From NCBI GenBank assembly GCA_033297205.1, contig MU859120.1, positions 113,638 to 177,637 of the forward strand: 64,000 bases of DNA. The letters run 5' to 3'. Shown here one piece after another: positions 35,401 through 45,746 of the stretch. This DNA is from Pseudoneurospora amorphoporcata (lineage: Eukaryota > Ascomycota > Sordariomycetes > Sordariales > Sordariaceae). The position numbers and the translations under genes were made by a program. Numbering within the stretch: position 1 is the stretch's first letter; each line of letters starts with the position of its first letter. The notes below the pieces were generated by a model, which made no database searches, was not told where the DNA came from, and was given only the letters and a program-made list of their open reading frames with translations.

Positions 35401-36158
35401 TTTTGCTCCTGCTGCTCCGCATTCTTCTCTTGGTTGGCGTGCCATTTCTTGACGCAGGATAGATGAGTGACAGTCCAGCAAACGGAGCATGACCAGATCC
35501 GAGTATTGCGCGTTAGCTCATTAGTGCATATAACGCATTCGTACAGTCCGTTGGCAATATCTTCGTGAATTCGGGTAGGCAGGTCAGGCGCCGAAGACTT
35601 GGAAGCAGTTGGCGGCGCAGGACAAGGCTCCCTTTGGGGCCTTGCGCGAGCAGTTCTTGGTTGTTGGGTTGGAACTGCAAGTGGGTGACCGGGAACAAAA
35701 GCGGGAGCATCGGCCCTAATGCCGGTGCCTGATGCAGTGCCGTCTTCTTCAGCAGTGTGCGGAGCCGCCGCTGTCCCTGGAGGTGGTGCCCGCCCTCGAT
35801 GAGATACCACGATCGAGCGTTGAGCAGATGAAACTCCTCTCCCGCGTCGAGGACCACCTTCTCCAACTCCTCGCCTTCTTCGTCCTCCTCCTTCCCTCGA
35901 AGGCCCTGACGGCGCATCCGGTGTAGGCACTGATGGCGGGGGTACGTTTACACTCGCCGTTTCCGTGGGATTCCTTGAGGGTTCGGCTGGCTGCGCTGGC
36001 TGACTGGCTTCGCCACCGGCGTTTGGTCGCTCGGAGCCATGGTGATGACCTCTCCGTGACCTGCCTCCATGTCCTCTGCCTCTGCCTCTGCCTCCCCTGC
36101 CTCCCCTGCCTCCCCTATTAGAACCGCCTTGAGGGGTAGCAGTTTGAACGTCCGCCAT
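32412..36158 (-). CDS. fap1: NF-X1/FAP1-type zinc-finger protein with RING and R3H domains
   Basis: A single exon of 1248 aa with a clean ATG at 36158. The N-terminus is an RGG/Arg-Gly-rich and Pro-rich disordered region (about 1-205). A RING/PHD-like finger follows (CVICTNELTRNTRIWSCSVC to WRCPGC). Then I count nine NF-X1 type zinc fingers, for example CGQTCSKPRATCPHPC, CGDLLPCGEHFCEQTC, CDKVLPCGHLCEKKCH, CGRTLKCGQHTCQQLCH and CGKKLKCGSHVCKKTCH. An R3H-like domain (SSQRAFLHSLAEDFGLDSES to RHVCVFKTPRF) follows, then Ala-rich segments and a long Glu-rich C-terminus. Yeast Fap1 binds FKBP12 (Fpr1), and animal NF-X1 is a transcriptional repressor with ubiquitin-ligase activity. The exact role here is not shown by the sequence. 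Confidence 0.95.
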   Translation of the reverse strand: MADVQTATPQGGSNRGGRGGRGGRGRGRGHGGRSRRGHHHGSERPNAGGEASQPAQPAEPSRNPTETASVNVPPPSVPTPDAPSGPSREGGGRRRRGVGEGGPRRGRGVSSAQRSIVVSHRGRAPPPGTAAAPHTAEEDGTASGTGIRADAPAFVPGHPLAVPTQQPRTARARPQREPCPAPPTASKSSAPDLPTRIHEDIANGLYECVICTNELTRNTRIWSCSVCWTVTHLSCVKKWHANQEKNAEQQEQNTDQTLTWRCPGCNSQLVEKPGPDRCWCKKEIDPKPIPGLPPHTCGQTCSKPRATCPHPCSLMCHAGPCPPCTLMGPSQTCYCGKHTSTKRCSETEYGKGFSCEEVCGDLLPCGEHFCEQTCHQGLCGACEIPLLSTCYCGKEQKEIPCDQRDEVKDSFNYGQFQGSSETDDSDPWFEGSFRCSNICGRPYDCGHHTCQKPCHPQDEESTHCPFSPDVATHCPCGKTALASLPEPPRQSCQDTIPHCDKPCDKVLPCGHLCEKKCHTGPCGMCSKVIDVSCRCGRTVTQSACHQGTIEHPTCFRVCKVQLNCGRHECGERCCPGEKKAAERRKKKNRGPNENYEAEHICLQVCGRTLKCGQHTCQQLCHKGQCPSCVEAVFDEISCNCGLTVLYPPQPCGTRPPECRFPCRRRQPCGHPTVPHPCHPDDISCPKCPSLMDKPCICGREIMKNRPCWNNEVHCGLPCGKKLKCGSHVCKKTCHKPGECEDAGIPSSHCAQVCGKVRKSCEHTCAEQCHAPYPCKEDKPCQSKTFITCPCQNRKQEVRCMATMVNPSSTWESSLKCDDECLRLQRNRKLADALKIDDTHTDDHIPYSDKTLKMFKENVNWAQTQEREFRVFASSPDEKRLRFKPMPSSQRAFLHSLAEDFGLDSESQDPEPHRHVCVFKTPRFVAAPPKTLAQCARITKAAAAASKAAAAAPVVAPPKQQPYNALLLKEPRFGLTIEELEQSLSSDIKSVAKSGLTAVSFATNFLPSEEILIKAVPASTAAAIANSTIAPTPQAVESALTTLKSAVSKTVIRLKLATGGVVLCHADDSLNVVRREAESGAGGAGGWNAVAGRGTWKRLGDGSKTSTAEAEKVAAPLTRSFVTLRRIMEKKKPVAEVKKEPEVVEEDWEVAAEKEEEEEKQEKSGNLGSESEPGAATPKERSQDGEAQEKNGVSDAEQSVDSAAAHEAREHLEPSSVEDGGSSTGEQAEHEIEIVTAPKFDEAAAKMDV

Positions 36159-36829
36159 GGTGATGCTTGAATCCGTTAGTCTTGGTAATGCGTCGCGAAT
36201 GCGATGATGAAGACTTGTTGCGACTGTGTGCTGGGTGATGAGCCGGCGAAAAAAGAAGAAAATAGGTTGGTATTATTGTATGCGCTTTTTGAAATACAGC
36301 GTCTTCAGATACTGAAAGCAAAAGAAAGATAGACGGGACTCAAGTGCACCCACAATGCAAGCTTCAGATGAGCCTGGGAAGTGCAACAGAAGCAGTTTCG
36401 GAAGAGAGAAAGTATTTCGGTAAGCACGCTTTGAAGGAGTTATGTCGCTTTTTGAAAAAAGGGAAGCCGCAGCCGGAACAAAACCTCCACTTGGTGAGCC
36501 CAGTCTGTAAAAAGTGAATGAAGCCTTTGAAAGGTTTGGACAGACGTGGACGGCTACGGTAAGATTACTAGTGTAACTGGGACAGAAATGGTAATGTTGG
36601 TGGCGTTTTCGGGGATTCTCTGCTTTTCGTTGGCTCGTTGCTGCCCGGCCCCACTAAAAGAGGGCTGCGGAAATGTCAAATTCGGTTTCCACACAGGCCA
36701 AGCACAGGAAGGAGCTCGCCACTGTGAGTCACGATTAATCATCCCAAATCATTTACTTTCTACTGCGTACTTTACAATGCGATAGCAACATCGACTTCTT
36801 GCTGCGACCTTCCATTTCTCTTATCTTAC

Positions 36830-37092
36830 CAGGTGTTGAAGAAATGGGAGTTACAGGTTCCGCTTATTGTTGGCTTGTAGAGACTTACCATTTGCAACAC
36901 CATAACATAACCTCATGCTCTGCTTTAGAGAGTGATAGACTTATTGTTGTTATTGGAACCTGAGGCTCTGCGTACGATTTTGCTTTTAGCCCGACTTTAT
37001 CATCTATCTCATCGTTGTGGTTGCTTTTCGTGGGGAGTAAGCCAAGCCAGCAATAAGCGGGAACCTGTAACCCCCATTTCTTTCACCACCTG
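36830..37092. mobile_element. MITE-like element with about 50-bp terminal inverted repeats
   Basis: The left arm starts CAGGTGTTGAAGAAATGGG and the right arm, read in reverse complement, CAGGTGGTGAAAGAAATGGG. Both continue through GTTACAGGTTCC and CTTATTG to GGCTTG. The arms are 48 and 50 bp with about five differences. The centre (about 165 bp) is AT-richer and has no coding capacity. No target duplication is clear. Confidence 0.65.
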
Positions 37093-40077
37093 CTCACTAC
37101 CCTAACTACCTACCTAGCCTGAGCTAGCTTCGCTAATATGGGCTGAACTATTTACCGTGAAGGTGAATAACACCGTCAAATGTTACGAGAAGTTTTGTGA
37201 CTGTTTCAAACCGAGTGGCTGCGCGTGCACCATAGAGGGCCTGATATATTCATTACTTGTGTGTTGAGTGTTAAACAATTGGTAACAGTCGGGACAGGTG
37301 ATTGCACACGTTATAAGGTTTCCGCCGGGTGGATGAGTGGCAGAAACTGGAAACAGCCGCACGTTAACAAGATTGTCTGCCAGGCCTTCGACATGGCTCG
37401 ACCATTTAATATGAAGCAACCGAAACTTGCTGCTCCTCCTTGTACCGGAGTGGTGTCACGTTGGAGTCCCGTGGCTCCCGGACCGCATCCCGACTCCGGC
37501 CCCGTCACATCCACTTCGGCGCGGATCCCCACTCGAGCGGGGAGCCGGAGGGTGTGTGGATCCCATGCGTGCCGATCAGGAGAAACTCCATTCTGTTCGA
37601 TTGGTTTTAACATGTGACCACCAGCCAACGAAATACTTCCATGACGGAGGTATAGGCACGCTCGGCACGTAGTAGGCTCGACTAGGTACTAAAGGGTACC
37701 ACTTTCAATGCGCGGTAATCGCTGCCCTGACATATTGGCAAGTCCATCACCCTTTGTGCATGACTTTCTGGTTCTTGCCAGCCATGTAATTGGACGGCGA
37801 CTCGAGACGATGCACACAGTTGTGTACACCATGTAGAAGAAGCAAGCGCAGCGATACAGTAGGGACTGATCGTGCATTGAGGCTTGTCGGATTTGGAGGT
37901 CTTGGGAGGCACAAAGGCCTGGATGTGCTTGCGTAGTGTAGTGGCGCGCATGATTCAGTCTATTTGATTAGTGCCAGGTGCCCATGGTCATCTGTCCCTT
38001 CATCTTCCCAGCATGTTTTATGCTCTCACCGCTCGACCTTCAGGAGAACACATACCTATGCGTGCTTGAAATTCGTGATTAGGAGACGACAGGCATTGAG
38101 TGGATGTACGGATTTTGCATGTGCATATTGTCAGGAGTCGTCACAGGCCGGTAATCCACATGGCCGTGGTGATGGAATGGGCCCAGTCGACGCACGCTTT
38201 CTCCCCTTGCCTCAACGGTTGAATGGTTTCACATCAAATGGGCAGGCTCGTCGACAACAGGCAAACAAACCAGCAGTTGCGGAGGAATTGTAATCGATAA
38301 TCTGCCACAGATCGGGGACTCTCGATGACATTCCGGGCGTGACAGTTGAACAATACCGTACGGACCGTCGGACCTAATAGATTGTACATGGGATGTACTA
38401 TCGAACTTGGCATCCGAAAAGGGTGTTGGTGAAGGCGTGCAAAAGCGCTGACTGATATCATGTCGCCCTCGACTCTGGAATACCGGCGTATCTCCTTACC
38501 AAGAGGTCAGAAGGAAGATATATTCAGGCGCCTCTTCAGCCGCGTTTCCTCGACATCCCTGCCATCTGCCGTCGTACCATATGGGCGGCCCATTGGCGAT
38601 CCCTATCGTCCCTTGTTTCTCAAACACCATCCATTATCTCAACCAGAGCAACTAGTGCTCACCTGATGCCGGATGATACGAATGGCGCCAACGGAAAAGC
38701 TGTCTCTCAAGAGCAGGTACGTACCTCTGGGCTGTTCAAGATAGCCGAGACGGGTCTGAATTCCAGGCTGTTATTGGCATCCTTCTGGGTCAAGTGTTGC
38801 GTTGAACGTGAAGGTCGCTTGACCCGTTTCTCCGAGTGATGATCAACCCTGGTTGAGAGGCGACAGTCGTTTGAACCGGCAAGCGGCTCCAACCGACGTC
38901 CGTGATGGTTGAAGATCCGCCACATCCAAATGAAAAGCCAAACTCCGACCGAGCAGAGATGTGGTTGCGGGAGGCCGAAGCGTGCGAATAAAGTCAAGCT
39001 TTTTCAAATGGGTCCTGTTATTAGGGGTCTGTTGGCCCCTACGGAGAAATCATGCTGCCAGTCATCTGTCGACAGCGCGCTAACACCTTAGGGACAACCA
39101 GGCCGGGGCGTGGCAGGCTTCGCTTACGCCGTACCGGTACCGGCACTAGGCCCAAGTGAGCGTCAATCGGGCTTTCCGTTCTTTCAGGGTTTTCACATTG
39201 ACGGTTTTCAGTTGGTCCAGTTGCGGCTTCCGGCTTTCTGACTGCGACGGCGCGCAAGAGCGACGGCGGCGGCGGACGAGTAGGAAGTGGAAGGTGCGAC
39301 TGTGGGTTTGCTTTGATGGCTGCTTTTTAATGGCAGGATGGGCGCTCCACTGACCATCATGGGCCGGTATTGGGCCCTCTGATTGGTGCATGCGATGCGT
39401 CGCTGCCGGCTAAAGACCCCGCCTCCTCCACTCTCCCCCACTTTCACTGGTTCGCCGGCCTGGGATTCCTCCTCCTGCCTACCGTACAGGTAACTGCCAG
39501 AACTGTCAGGTCAGACAGGTCGGTACCATCACTAGGTCAGCTATTCTACAGCACCAGGCTGCCTCTTCAGGTTTTTATTGCCCGTTCGTGCCGTTCTTTC
39601 ATCACAAGCACGTCGCTGCACCATTCATCACCCACACGATGCGAACTTCCAGGTTCATCTTGACCATGGTGTACGTAGTTGGCCATTCACATTTACCAGT
39701 CGAGTGGTCGGCCTTGTTTGCCCACTCAGCGCACTGCGCTCGACGCATCGACCAGCATTTAAAGTCTTGTCACTTGCATTGATTGCGCTGACCATTTCTG
39801 CCATTGGATTTGCTCGCTTTAAGAACGGGCTAGCTTCCAGAATTCCTCTCGTCGTCCCAGCTATCCCAGCTGCATCGGCCCTGTCCTTTTCAGGTTCTGA
39901 TTCTGTCAGTCTCCATTCGCCATCGCTCTCTGCCAGTTGCAGTTGCAGGTGCCTGTTGTTGCGGTTAGCGTGCCGCAGCAAATAAAATCACGCCGCCTTC
40001 TTTCCCCAAAAAAGCCTCCATTTTCTCCTTTTGAGCACACGAACTCAGTCTCTTATCGCACGCCAACAGAGTCCTCT

Positions 40078-40320
40078 TGGGGGGGGGGGGGGGGGGGCGG
40101 CCGGGGGGGCGGCCGCGCGGGCGGCCGGGGGGGGGCGCGGCGCGGCCCGGGCGCGCAGGGGGCGGCCCGGGGCGCCGGGCGCCNNNNNNNNNNAAAAAAA
40201 ACACCCCCCCTTCTTTCCCCAAAAAACCCCCCCTATTCACCGTTTGTCCCCACCAAATCATTCTTTTAAGGCCCCCCAACCCTGTCCACTTCCCCCCCCC
40301 CCCCCCCCCCCCTGTGCGAC
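40078..40320. other. Assembly gap with low-quality flanks
   Basis: Ten N at 40184-40193 follow a G/GC-only stretch (40078-40183) and precede C-homopolymer-rich sequence up to about 40312. The right flank looks like a noisy second reading of 39987-40077: both share CTTCTTTCCCCAAAAAA and then similar spacing. Open frames through this stretch are artefacts. Confidence 0.85.
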
Positions 40321-40778
40321 ACAGGCGTGGATTCACCGTCTCAAAGCTCGCTCGCAGGCATTGTCGCGAGCACAGCACCTACCGTCAGGGCTTTCCATTG
40401 ACGGGTACCGGATACATCGCCGGATGTTGGAGACTGGATACACCATCCCCGTCCCAGTGACCGAGACCAGATCCAGGTCCCTTAGCCCGCCAGGGACCTC
40501 AGTCCAGGCCAAGAAAGAAAACCGCATCCCCGAATCCGACCCCGGCCCTGACCCGGTCCCAAGCATTGCTGTCTCGGAGGAAAAGACAAGGATATCTTGT
40601 CTGCTGTGCCGAGTGCAGTGTGTTGTGACAGTCTCCCGGGTTCAGAAAATCCCAGAAATACCCGTTGTATTTCGCTCACGTCTTCCGATTTCCATCCTTT
40701 TCCGCCAGTCCATGATTTCTGTGTCGAGGTAACAACAGGTCGAGTTCCGAGAGAGCATCGACTGCCGCGCTCATCACC

Positions 40779-41708
40779 ATGGAACCTGTCCCAGAGACCG
40801 AGCGAATGGAAGAGTTCCGCCCCTCTCCTCTTCCCAGTTTGAGAGTCAACGCATCCGAGTTCGACTACTTGCGCAAGCCGCCCACCCTTCGCCGATCAAC
40901 CGACCCCTCTCCAGCATCCCCCACCTCACCATCTTGGTCAACTCCCACACTTCCCTATCGCCCTCGCGCCTCCTCGCCGCTGTCTACGCTTCATGTCAGG
41001 TCGAGGTCAGCAGTAAACCTAGCACCGCCCATGGCGCGCACCCAGTCTATGCCCGGCGTAAATGGATCCGGCCATCTTCTTTTCTCACCACATATCCGAC
41101 CACAGAACCCTGCTCAGTCGCCGAGCCGGGTCCGTCCCCTCCGCAAGCCAGTCGACGAAGTTTTCCCTTCCTCGCCAACTCGCATGTCGGTCCTCGACCA
41201 TGAAAGGCAGCTTTCCGAGAGAAACAGCTCGCCAAACCTTACTCTGGGCTCAACGTCCACAGCGGCCCGACTACGAAGACCCTCTTCGCCTTTGCGACTC
41301 GTTCACCATTCCAGCACCACATCGTTGTCATCCATACCATCGACTCCTTCTTCAGTCGCATCGTCGCCATCCTACCGAGTTCACGACTCCTTTTCCAGCA
41401 ACTACTACGCATCCTCCATGCCTTCAACACCCACCTCGATGAGATCCAGGAGCCCCAGCATTTCCAGTCTTGAAACCATCCCAGACACCCCAGATGCCGA
41501 GGAGGCTGCTTTGGAAGCCGAAAGAATTGCGCAGCTGAAGGCCGCGGCGGAGGCGGCGGAAGGTGGTGGTGATGCCAAGAGCAAAGCGAGTACGGACTTG
41601 CGAGGCAGGACGCTAGGGTTTGGTTCCAGGGACAAGCGCAAGCGATGGAGTGTCTGCGGTGCTGAGAGAAGGCAGGATCTCGACTTGGAGACCATCTGGG
41701 AGGATTGA
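40779..41708 (+). CDS. Ser/Pro-rich protein with conserved-looking C-terminal motif
   Basis: A single exon of 309 aa, with ATG in CACCATGG context. The body is Ser/Pro/Arg-rich with many SP and TP sites and two ROC-like repeats (MARTQSMPGVNG, SERNSSPNLTLG), so it is probably a disordered phosphoprotein. An Ala/Glu helix (DAEEAALEAERIAQLKAAAE) precedes the C-terminal RDKRKRWSVCGAERRQDLD, which continues to the end in ETIWED. That tail looks like the constrained part. The family is usually annotated only as basic proline-rich protein in filamentous fungi; no function is assigned. Confidence 0.75.
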   Translation: MEPVPETERMEEFRPSPLPSLRVNASEFDYLRKPPTLRRSTDPSPASPTSPSWSTPTLPYRPRASSPLSTLHVRSRSAVNLAPPMARTQSMPGVNGSGHLLFSPHIRPQNPAQSPSRVRPLRKPVDEVFPSSPTRMSVLDHERQLSERNSSPNLTLGSTSTAARLRRPSSPLRLVHHSSTTSLSSIPSTPSSVASSPSYRVHDSFSSNYYASSMPSTPTSMRSRSPSISSLETIPDTPDAEEAALEAERIAQLKAAAEAAEGGGDAKSKASTDLRGRTLGFGSRDKRKRWSVCGAERRQDLDLETIWED

Positions 41709-42943
41709 ACCTTTCGGCGTGTTCTCGCGACTCTCTGGATCTGGTGCCGTACCAAGATACGACACCCAAATCAGCAGTGATATCCAGACAGGCAGATGCG
41801 CCTTGGCGGATCCGATCTGGCTACGAGGACGAGGTTATTTTCTTTGCATAAAGGGCGGCGGCTTTTTTTCCGGTCTTTTCTCCTTTTTACCAAGCATATC
41901 GGCATCGAGTTCTTTCAACCATTGGGAAATATTGGCGGCGTTTGGTTGGGGGATGGAATTATTCCTTTCGATACCCTCTCTGACATGGGCATCCAACAAT
42001 TTAAGGACGCCTATGACAGCAGCCCTTTTTGTGCGTTGGGTAACTTGCGATGAATGTGGTGGGGGTTTGTTCTCAGCCATCATCATGAATGAGGTTAATC
42101 TGTCGTTTTCATTATGGTTTTTTTTTTTTTCTTTTCCTTTCGCTCGTTTCGTTTAGCGACTATGGGGGGGTTCGGACTGGACTGGAGTGGACTGGACTGT
42201 ATGTTATCATCGGATTCCCCTATGGCTTGAGGGGTCAAGCAGGCATAAGCGCTCTATAGGATTCGCTTACTTCTATTCATATCATCTTCAAACTGTAATC
42301 ACTTCCCTACACTGATGCTTGCTCGGCGATTCTCGACTAGGTGATATGCAGATATGGATGCAGTGAACGTGTTGGTACTGATGTGACAGACGACTTTGCA
42401 CCTGAACCACACGAAACAGTTGGCAGGGACATTGACACATTGGGCGGTGGTGCAGTACAGATGCTTGAAGGAGACGGTTGAGGATACAGAACGCTTGAAT
42501 CAACATGCTAGAGAGATGTGAAGTGAGAAGTGATGCTTCTAGAATCCATGCCATAATCCTTCTCCCTTCAGTATTTGATATATCATCAGCCTCTCCTTAC
42601 CCATAATGGCGCCTCATTATCTCGACATACGCGCTCTCAGTTCTTGAATAGACTGAAAATAGGTTTCAACGTAATGATGGTGTGAAGTAATTGTCACCGG
42701 TATTAACCAGCGACTATGATTTCAGTAGGCTTTGGCAGTATCATTCTACATAGCGGCTTCTTGTTATAACCCTTACAGACTTGCAATAACACATGGGTCA
42801 TGGGTAGTTCATGAGCATCGACTGTACGGCCATTTAGACCCCTGACGGCTTTCTTTGGTGTTCATTTTGGTAAACTGATTGGCAGGCAGATGTACCCCGT
42901 TTGCCATGATCCTCATACTTGTAGATAGAACTTTAAACCTTGA
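41709..42943. other. Intergenic region between convergent genes
   Basis: 1.2 kb between convergent stop codons. The only distinct features are a T-run near 42119-42130 and a short GGACT tandem repeat at 42173-42199. No gene is supported. Confidence 0.5.
42173..42199 (+). repeat. GGACT short tandem repeat
   Basis: Five-base unit GGACT repeated about five times, with one GGAGT variant, directly after a run of seven G. Confidence 0.7.
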
Positions 42944-44293
42944 CTAGTCAAAAGGTATCCTCCTCAAACTCTCCATCTGTCCCCTCTTCCTCATTTCCTC
43001 CGCCGCTGCCAGACTGCTTGGTACCTTGATGCCGCAGCAGTCGCCCCAACCAGTCGGCTGATGCACATGCCTCTTACCATCACTATCATCATAGACCTCC
43101 ACCTCGCCGCCTTCCTCCTCATTCTCCTCGCTACCCACAGCGTTGGGATCTTGCTCGCTCATACCCTCCGCCGCTGGAATCAACGACCCGAACAAGAAGT
43201 GTTGCATAACCGGCAACTTCTTCAGCACTTCAGACACAAACATTCTCCTCATTCCTCCCTCAATCTTCTCCCAGTTCTTGGCGCTGCTGATATCATCCAG
43301 CATTGGACTATGCCACCTCAGCCCTTTCACCGTCTTGGTGCTATTGACAAATGCCACCTGACCCAGGTACAAGAAATCATGCCCGAACTCTTCGAGAGTC
43401 AGCTCCTGATGGATGGCCCGCGGCGTGATAAAATGGTGATGCAACAGCTGGCTGGCGCCAAACAGGAACGGCAAGAACTGGTAATCATCCAGTCCCCACA
43501 CGCCGTGAGACCCGGCTGGCTCGAGGTAGTACGTCATTTGGATCAGGCGCATGACTTCGAGGTAGCGGGCGAAGACGCGGAGCACGAGGACTTTGAAGTC
43601 GGACTTTTCGATGACCGAGAGCTGGTACAGGCACAAAAGCCACATCATGAAGTTGAGCTCGTGGCCTGAGCCGTAGTCGATGCGCGTGCGGTTGCCGAAG
43701 GATTGGTTGAGGTAAGCCGAGGCTTCAGTGACGGCCGCTTCTGGAAGTTTCCCTCCAGATCCAGAAAAGGCGGCGTGCCACTGTGAACCGCGCTGCTTGA
43801 CCTTGTCGAGAAAGAGGCGGAAGGTCTTATTGCCGAAGCGAGAGCCGCCTTGGTCATCTGGTGGAGACTCCTTGCACAGCGCTTCGGTCTCGTCGAGAAT
43901 GCGGAGGATGGTCTTCACGGGCTCGCTGAGGCCCGAGTCCTCGATGGCCGAGATGGGCGTGTCGGCCACGGATTCGGAGAGGGAGAAGACGAAGGAAAGG
44001 ATGAGGTTGAAGGTGGGAGAGGCTAGGAAGAGCTCGTGGTCTTTCCGGAGAAGAATACGTCGGACGGGGGTCCGGAACTCAAGGGTCGACAGGTCTGGGC
44101 GGGGAGGCAGGGCGGGGGTTTCTGGTACCGGAGTCGGGTTCGATGGTTCTTGCCTTCGGCGCCGTGGCTCTAGTTTGGGAATACGGTCTCGTAGATTCGG
44201 GATGGCCTGGCCGGCTTTGGAGACGGTTTGTCCTGTGGCTGTTGGTGGTCCTTGGCCGGATCCGGGCCCTCCCCCTCTCGTTGTTAGATCCAT
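42944..44293 (-). CDS. PP2A activator PTPA, peptidyl-prolyl isomerase (RRD1/RRD2 family)
   Basis: A single exon of 449 aa. PTPA proteins assist assembly and activation of the PP2A catalytic subunit. I chose the ATG at 44293 (MDLTTRGGGPG, context TCATCATGG). The frame stays open up to an ATG at 44482, but those extra 63 codons look non-coding. Family signatures are FLDKVKQRGSQWHAAFSGSG, TEASAYLNQSFGNRTRIDYG, SGHELNFMMWLLCLYQL, YYLEPAGSHGVWGLDDYQFL and PRAIHQELTLEEFGHDFLYL. A long disordered N-terminus (about 1-75) and an acidic loop (ENEEEGGEVEVYDDSD) before GWGDCCGIKVPSS extend it beyond yeast Rrd1. I cannot decide between RRD1 and RRD2 type. Confidence 0.95.
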   Translation of the reverse strand: MDLTTRGGGPGSGQGPPTATGQTVSKAGQAIPNLRDRIPKLEPRRRRQEPSNPTPVPETPALPPRPDLSTLEFRTPVRRILLRKDHELFLASPTFNLILSFVFSLSESVADTPISAIEDSGLSEPVKTILRILDETEALCKESPPDDQGGSRFGNKTFRLFLDKVKQRGSQWHAAFSGSGGKLPEAAVTEASAYLNQSFGNRTRIDYGSGHELNFMMWLLCLYQLSVIEKSDFKVLVLRVFARYLEVMRLIQMTYYLEPAGSHGVWGLDDYQFLPFLFGASQLLHHHFITPRAIHQELTLEEFGHDFLYLGQVAFVNSTKTVKGLRWHSPMLDDISSAKNWEKIEGGMRRMFVSEVLKKLPVMQHFLFGSLIPAAEGMSEQDPNAVGSEENEEEGGEVEVYDDSDGKRHVHQPTGWGDCCGIKVPSSLAAAEEMRKRGQMESLRRIPFD

Positions 44294-44858
44294 GATGAAA
44301 CTTGTGTGATTTAAGCAGACTATGGTGGACTCCTGCGTCGTCGTGTCGTAGCTGACTAGATTCCAAATTTCGGATGTGGTGACTGAAGCTGAGGATGTTG
44401 GTTCCGTGATGTAGGAGGAGAGGTTACAAGTGTAGATGTAGGAAGGAAGTTTAGTGACGGGCAATCCCCTGAATGCTGGCATCTACCCCGCCGTAGAGCC
44501 ATCGTGGGGCAGGCAAAGTGCTAACGCCCGGAGGTGTAATGGCGTTCTTAGGCGGGACCAGGGCCGTTCGCGACTTCGTTCCACTGGCTGGGCTGGGCTG
44601 CAGCTTCCTGAAAGCTTGGCAGGCACTGCTGGGCCCGCCGCTGGGAAGGAACGGAGTGGGGTCATCTCAAAAGCTAGCGCCCCCGGGGCTGCAGATCCCG
44701 TCGTGGAGGAACGACCCGCCTTGAACATCCCGCCTTCAAATCTTCACTCGCGCCGCAGAACTGGAGCAACCTCAGTCACAGCTTGATCTCAGCCGCCGTC
44801 TGTCACAACCAAATTTCAAACCCCGGCCACCTTCACCGACCCAAATACCACTCACATC
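44294..44858. promoter_or_regulatory. Divergent promoter region of PTPA and rrp46
   Basis: 565 bp between divergent start codons. No specific site is recognised. Confidence 0.4.
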
Positions 44859-45746
44859 ATGACCACTGCGGCACCCGAAGCGTCCCTCAACGCCCTTCCC
44901 CGGGCTGATGGATCGGCCAAGTATTCGTATGCCGGGTACACGGTCACGGCCTCAGTCAACGGACCCATTGAGGCTCAGCGCCGGGATGAACACGCTTATG
45001 AGGCTCATGTCGATGTCATCATACGACCCTCTGCCGGGGTAGGAGGTGAGAACATGATAATGGCACCACCATCCAGGAAAGGGACTACATCTCACCCACT
45101 TCGCTTTTCTATATAGGAACACGAGAGCGCCATCTTGAATCTATCTTGCAGTCCTCTCTTTCTCAAATCATCCTGGTCAAGAACTTCCCCCGTTCCGTCA
45201 TCCAGATCGTTCTTCAAATCGAGAGCACGCCTGAAAATGCTTACGTCGACACAAAGCTGGTCCAGGCCAGTTTGGTAAGAAAATTCCCAACCTGTTCCCC
45301 ATCTGCCATTAGGCTATAGCTAATCCTGGCAACAGAACCTCCCCATCATCCCAGCCTTATTCCAGACCGCCGTTCTCGCTCTCTTATCGGCTACTGTGCC
45401 AATGAAGGCAACCGCCACATCCACAGTCGTCGCTGTGGTATCCGAGGATGGTTCAAAGAAGATTGTGGCTGATCCCTCCCCCAAGGATATCGGTGAGGCC
45501 ACCTCGCTACACGTCCTTGCTTTCACTTCCCACGATGAACTTCTTCTTTCAGAAAGCGAGGGCGACTTCACCGTCAAGGAGTGGGATGACGTGTACGAAA
45601 GGGCACATCAGATTTGCTGCCAGACTGCCTCGAAGCAGGCAGGTATTGATATGATGCTTGACGATGACTCGTCCGGCCCAAATATGCGCCATTTCCTCCG
45701 GTCGGCGCTGGAGACCAAGGTAGCATCCGATCTCTACTGGAAGTGA
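44859..45746 (+). CDS. rrp46: Exosome complex core subunit RRP46 (RNase PH fold)
   Basis: Three exons, 44859-45045, 45117-45274 and 45336-45746, give 251 aa. RRP46 is one of six RNase PH-like subunits of the exosome ring that threads RNA to Rrp44/Rrp6. The visible core is RADGSAKYSYAGYTVTASVN, GPIEAQRRDEHAYEAHVDV, RERHLESILQSSLSQIILV, KNFPRSVIQIVLQI, and NLPIIPALFQTAVLALLSAT across exon 3. The eukaryotic subunit is expected to be catalytically inactive. All introns are short (61-71 bp) and in frame. The length is normal for fungi. Confidence 0.94.

Larger units (their letters stand above)
36159..40778. other. Long gene-poor region with MITE-like element and sequence gap
   Basis: About 4.6 kb without a supported gene. 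It contains a 263-bp inverted-repeat element at 36830-37092 and a 10-N gap at 40184-40193 flanked by unreliable homopolymer-rich sequence. Frames such as 38460-38666 on the plus strand have an ATG but no recognisable content. The final 800 bp before 40779 are probably leader and promoter of the next gene. Confidence 0.5.

Noticed and set aside
39937..40732. Open frames running through the N gap
   Set aside because: They consist of poly-G/poly-C artefact and undefined bases; no coding meaning.
44294..44482. Upstream extension of PTPA by 63 codons
   Set aside because: In frame with an ATG, but the residues look non-coding and the ATG at 44293 has better context.
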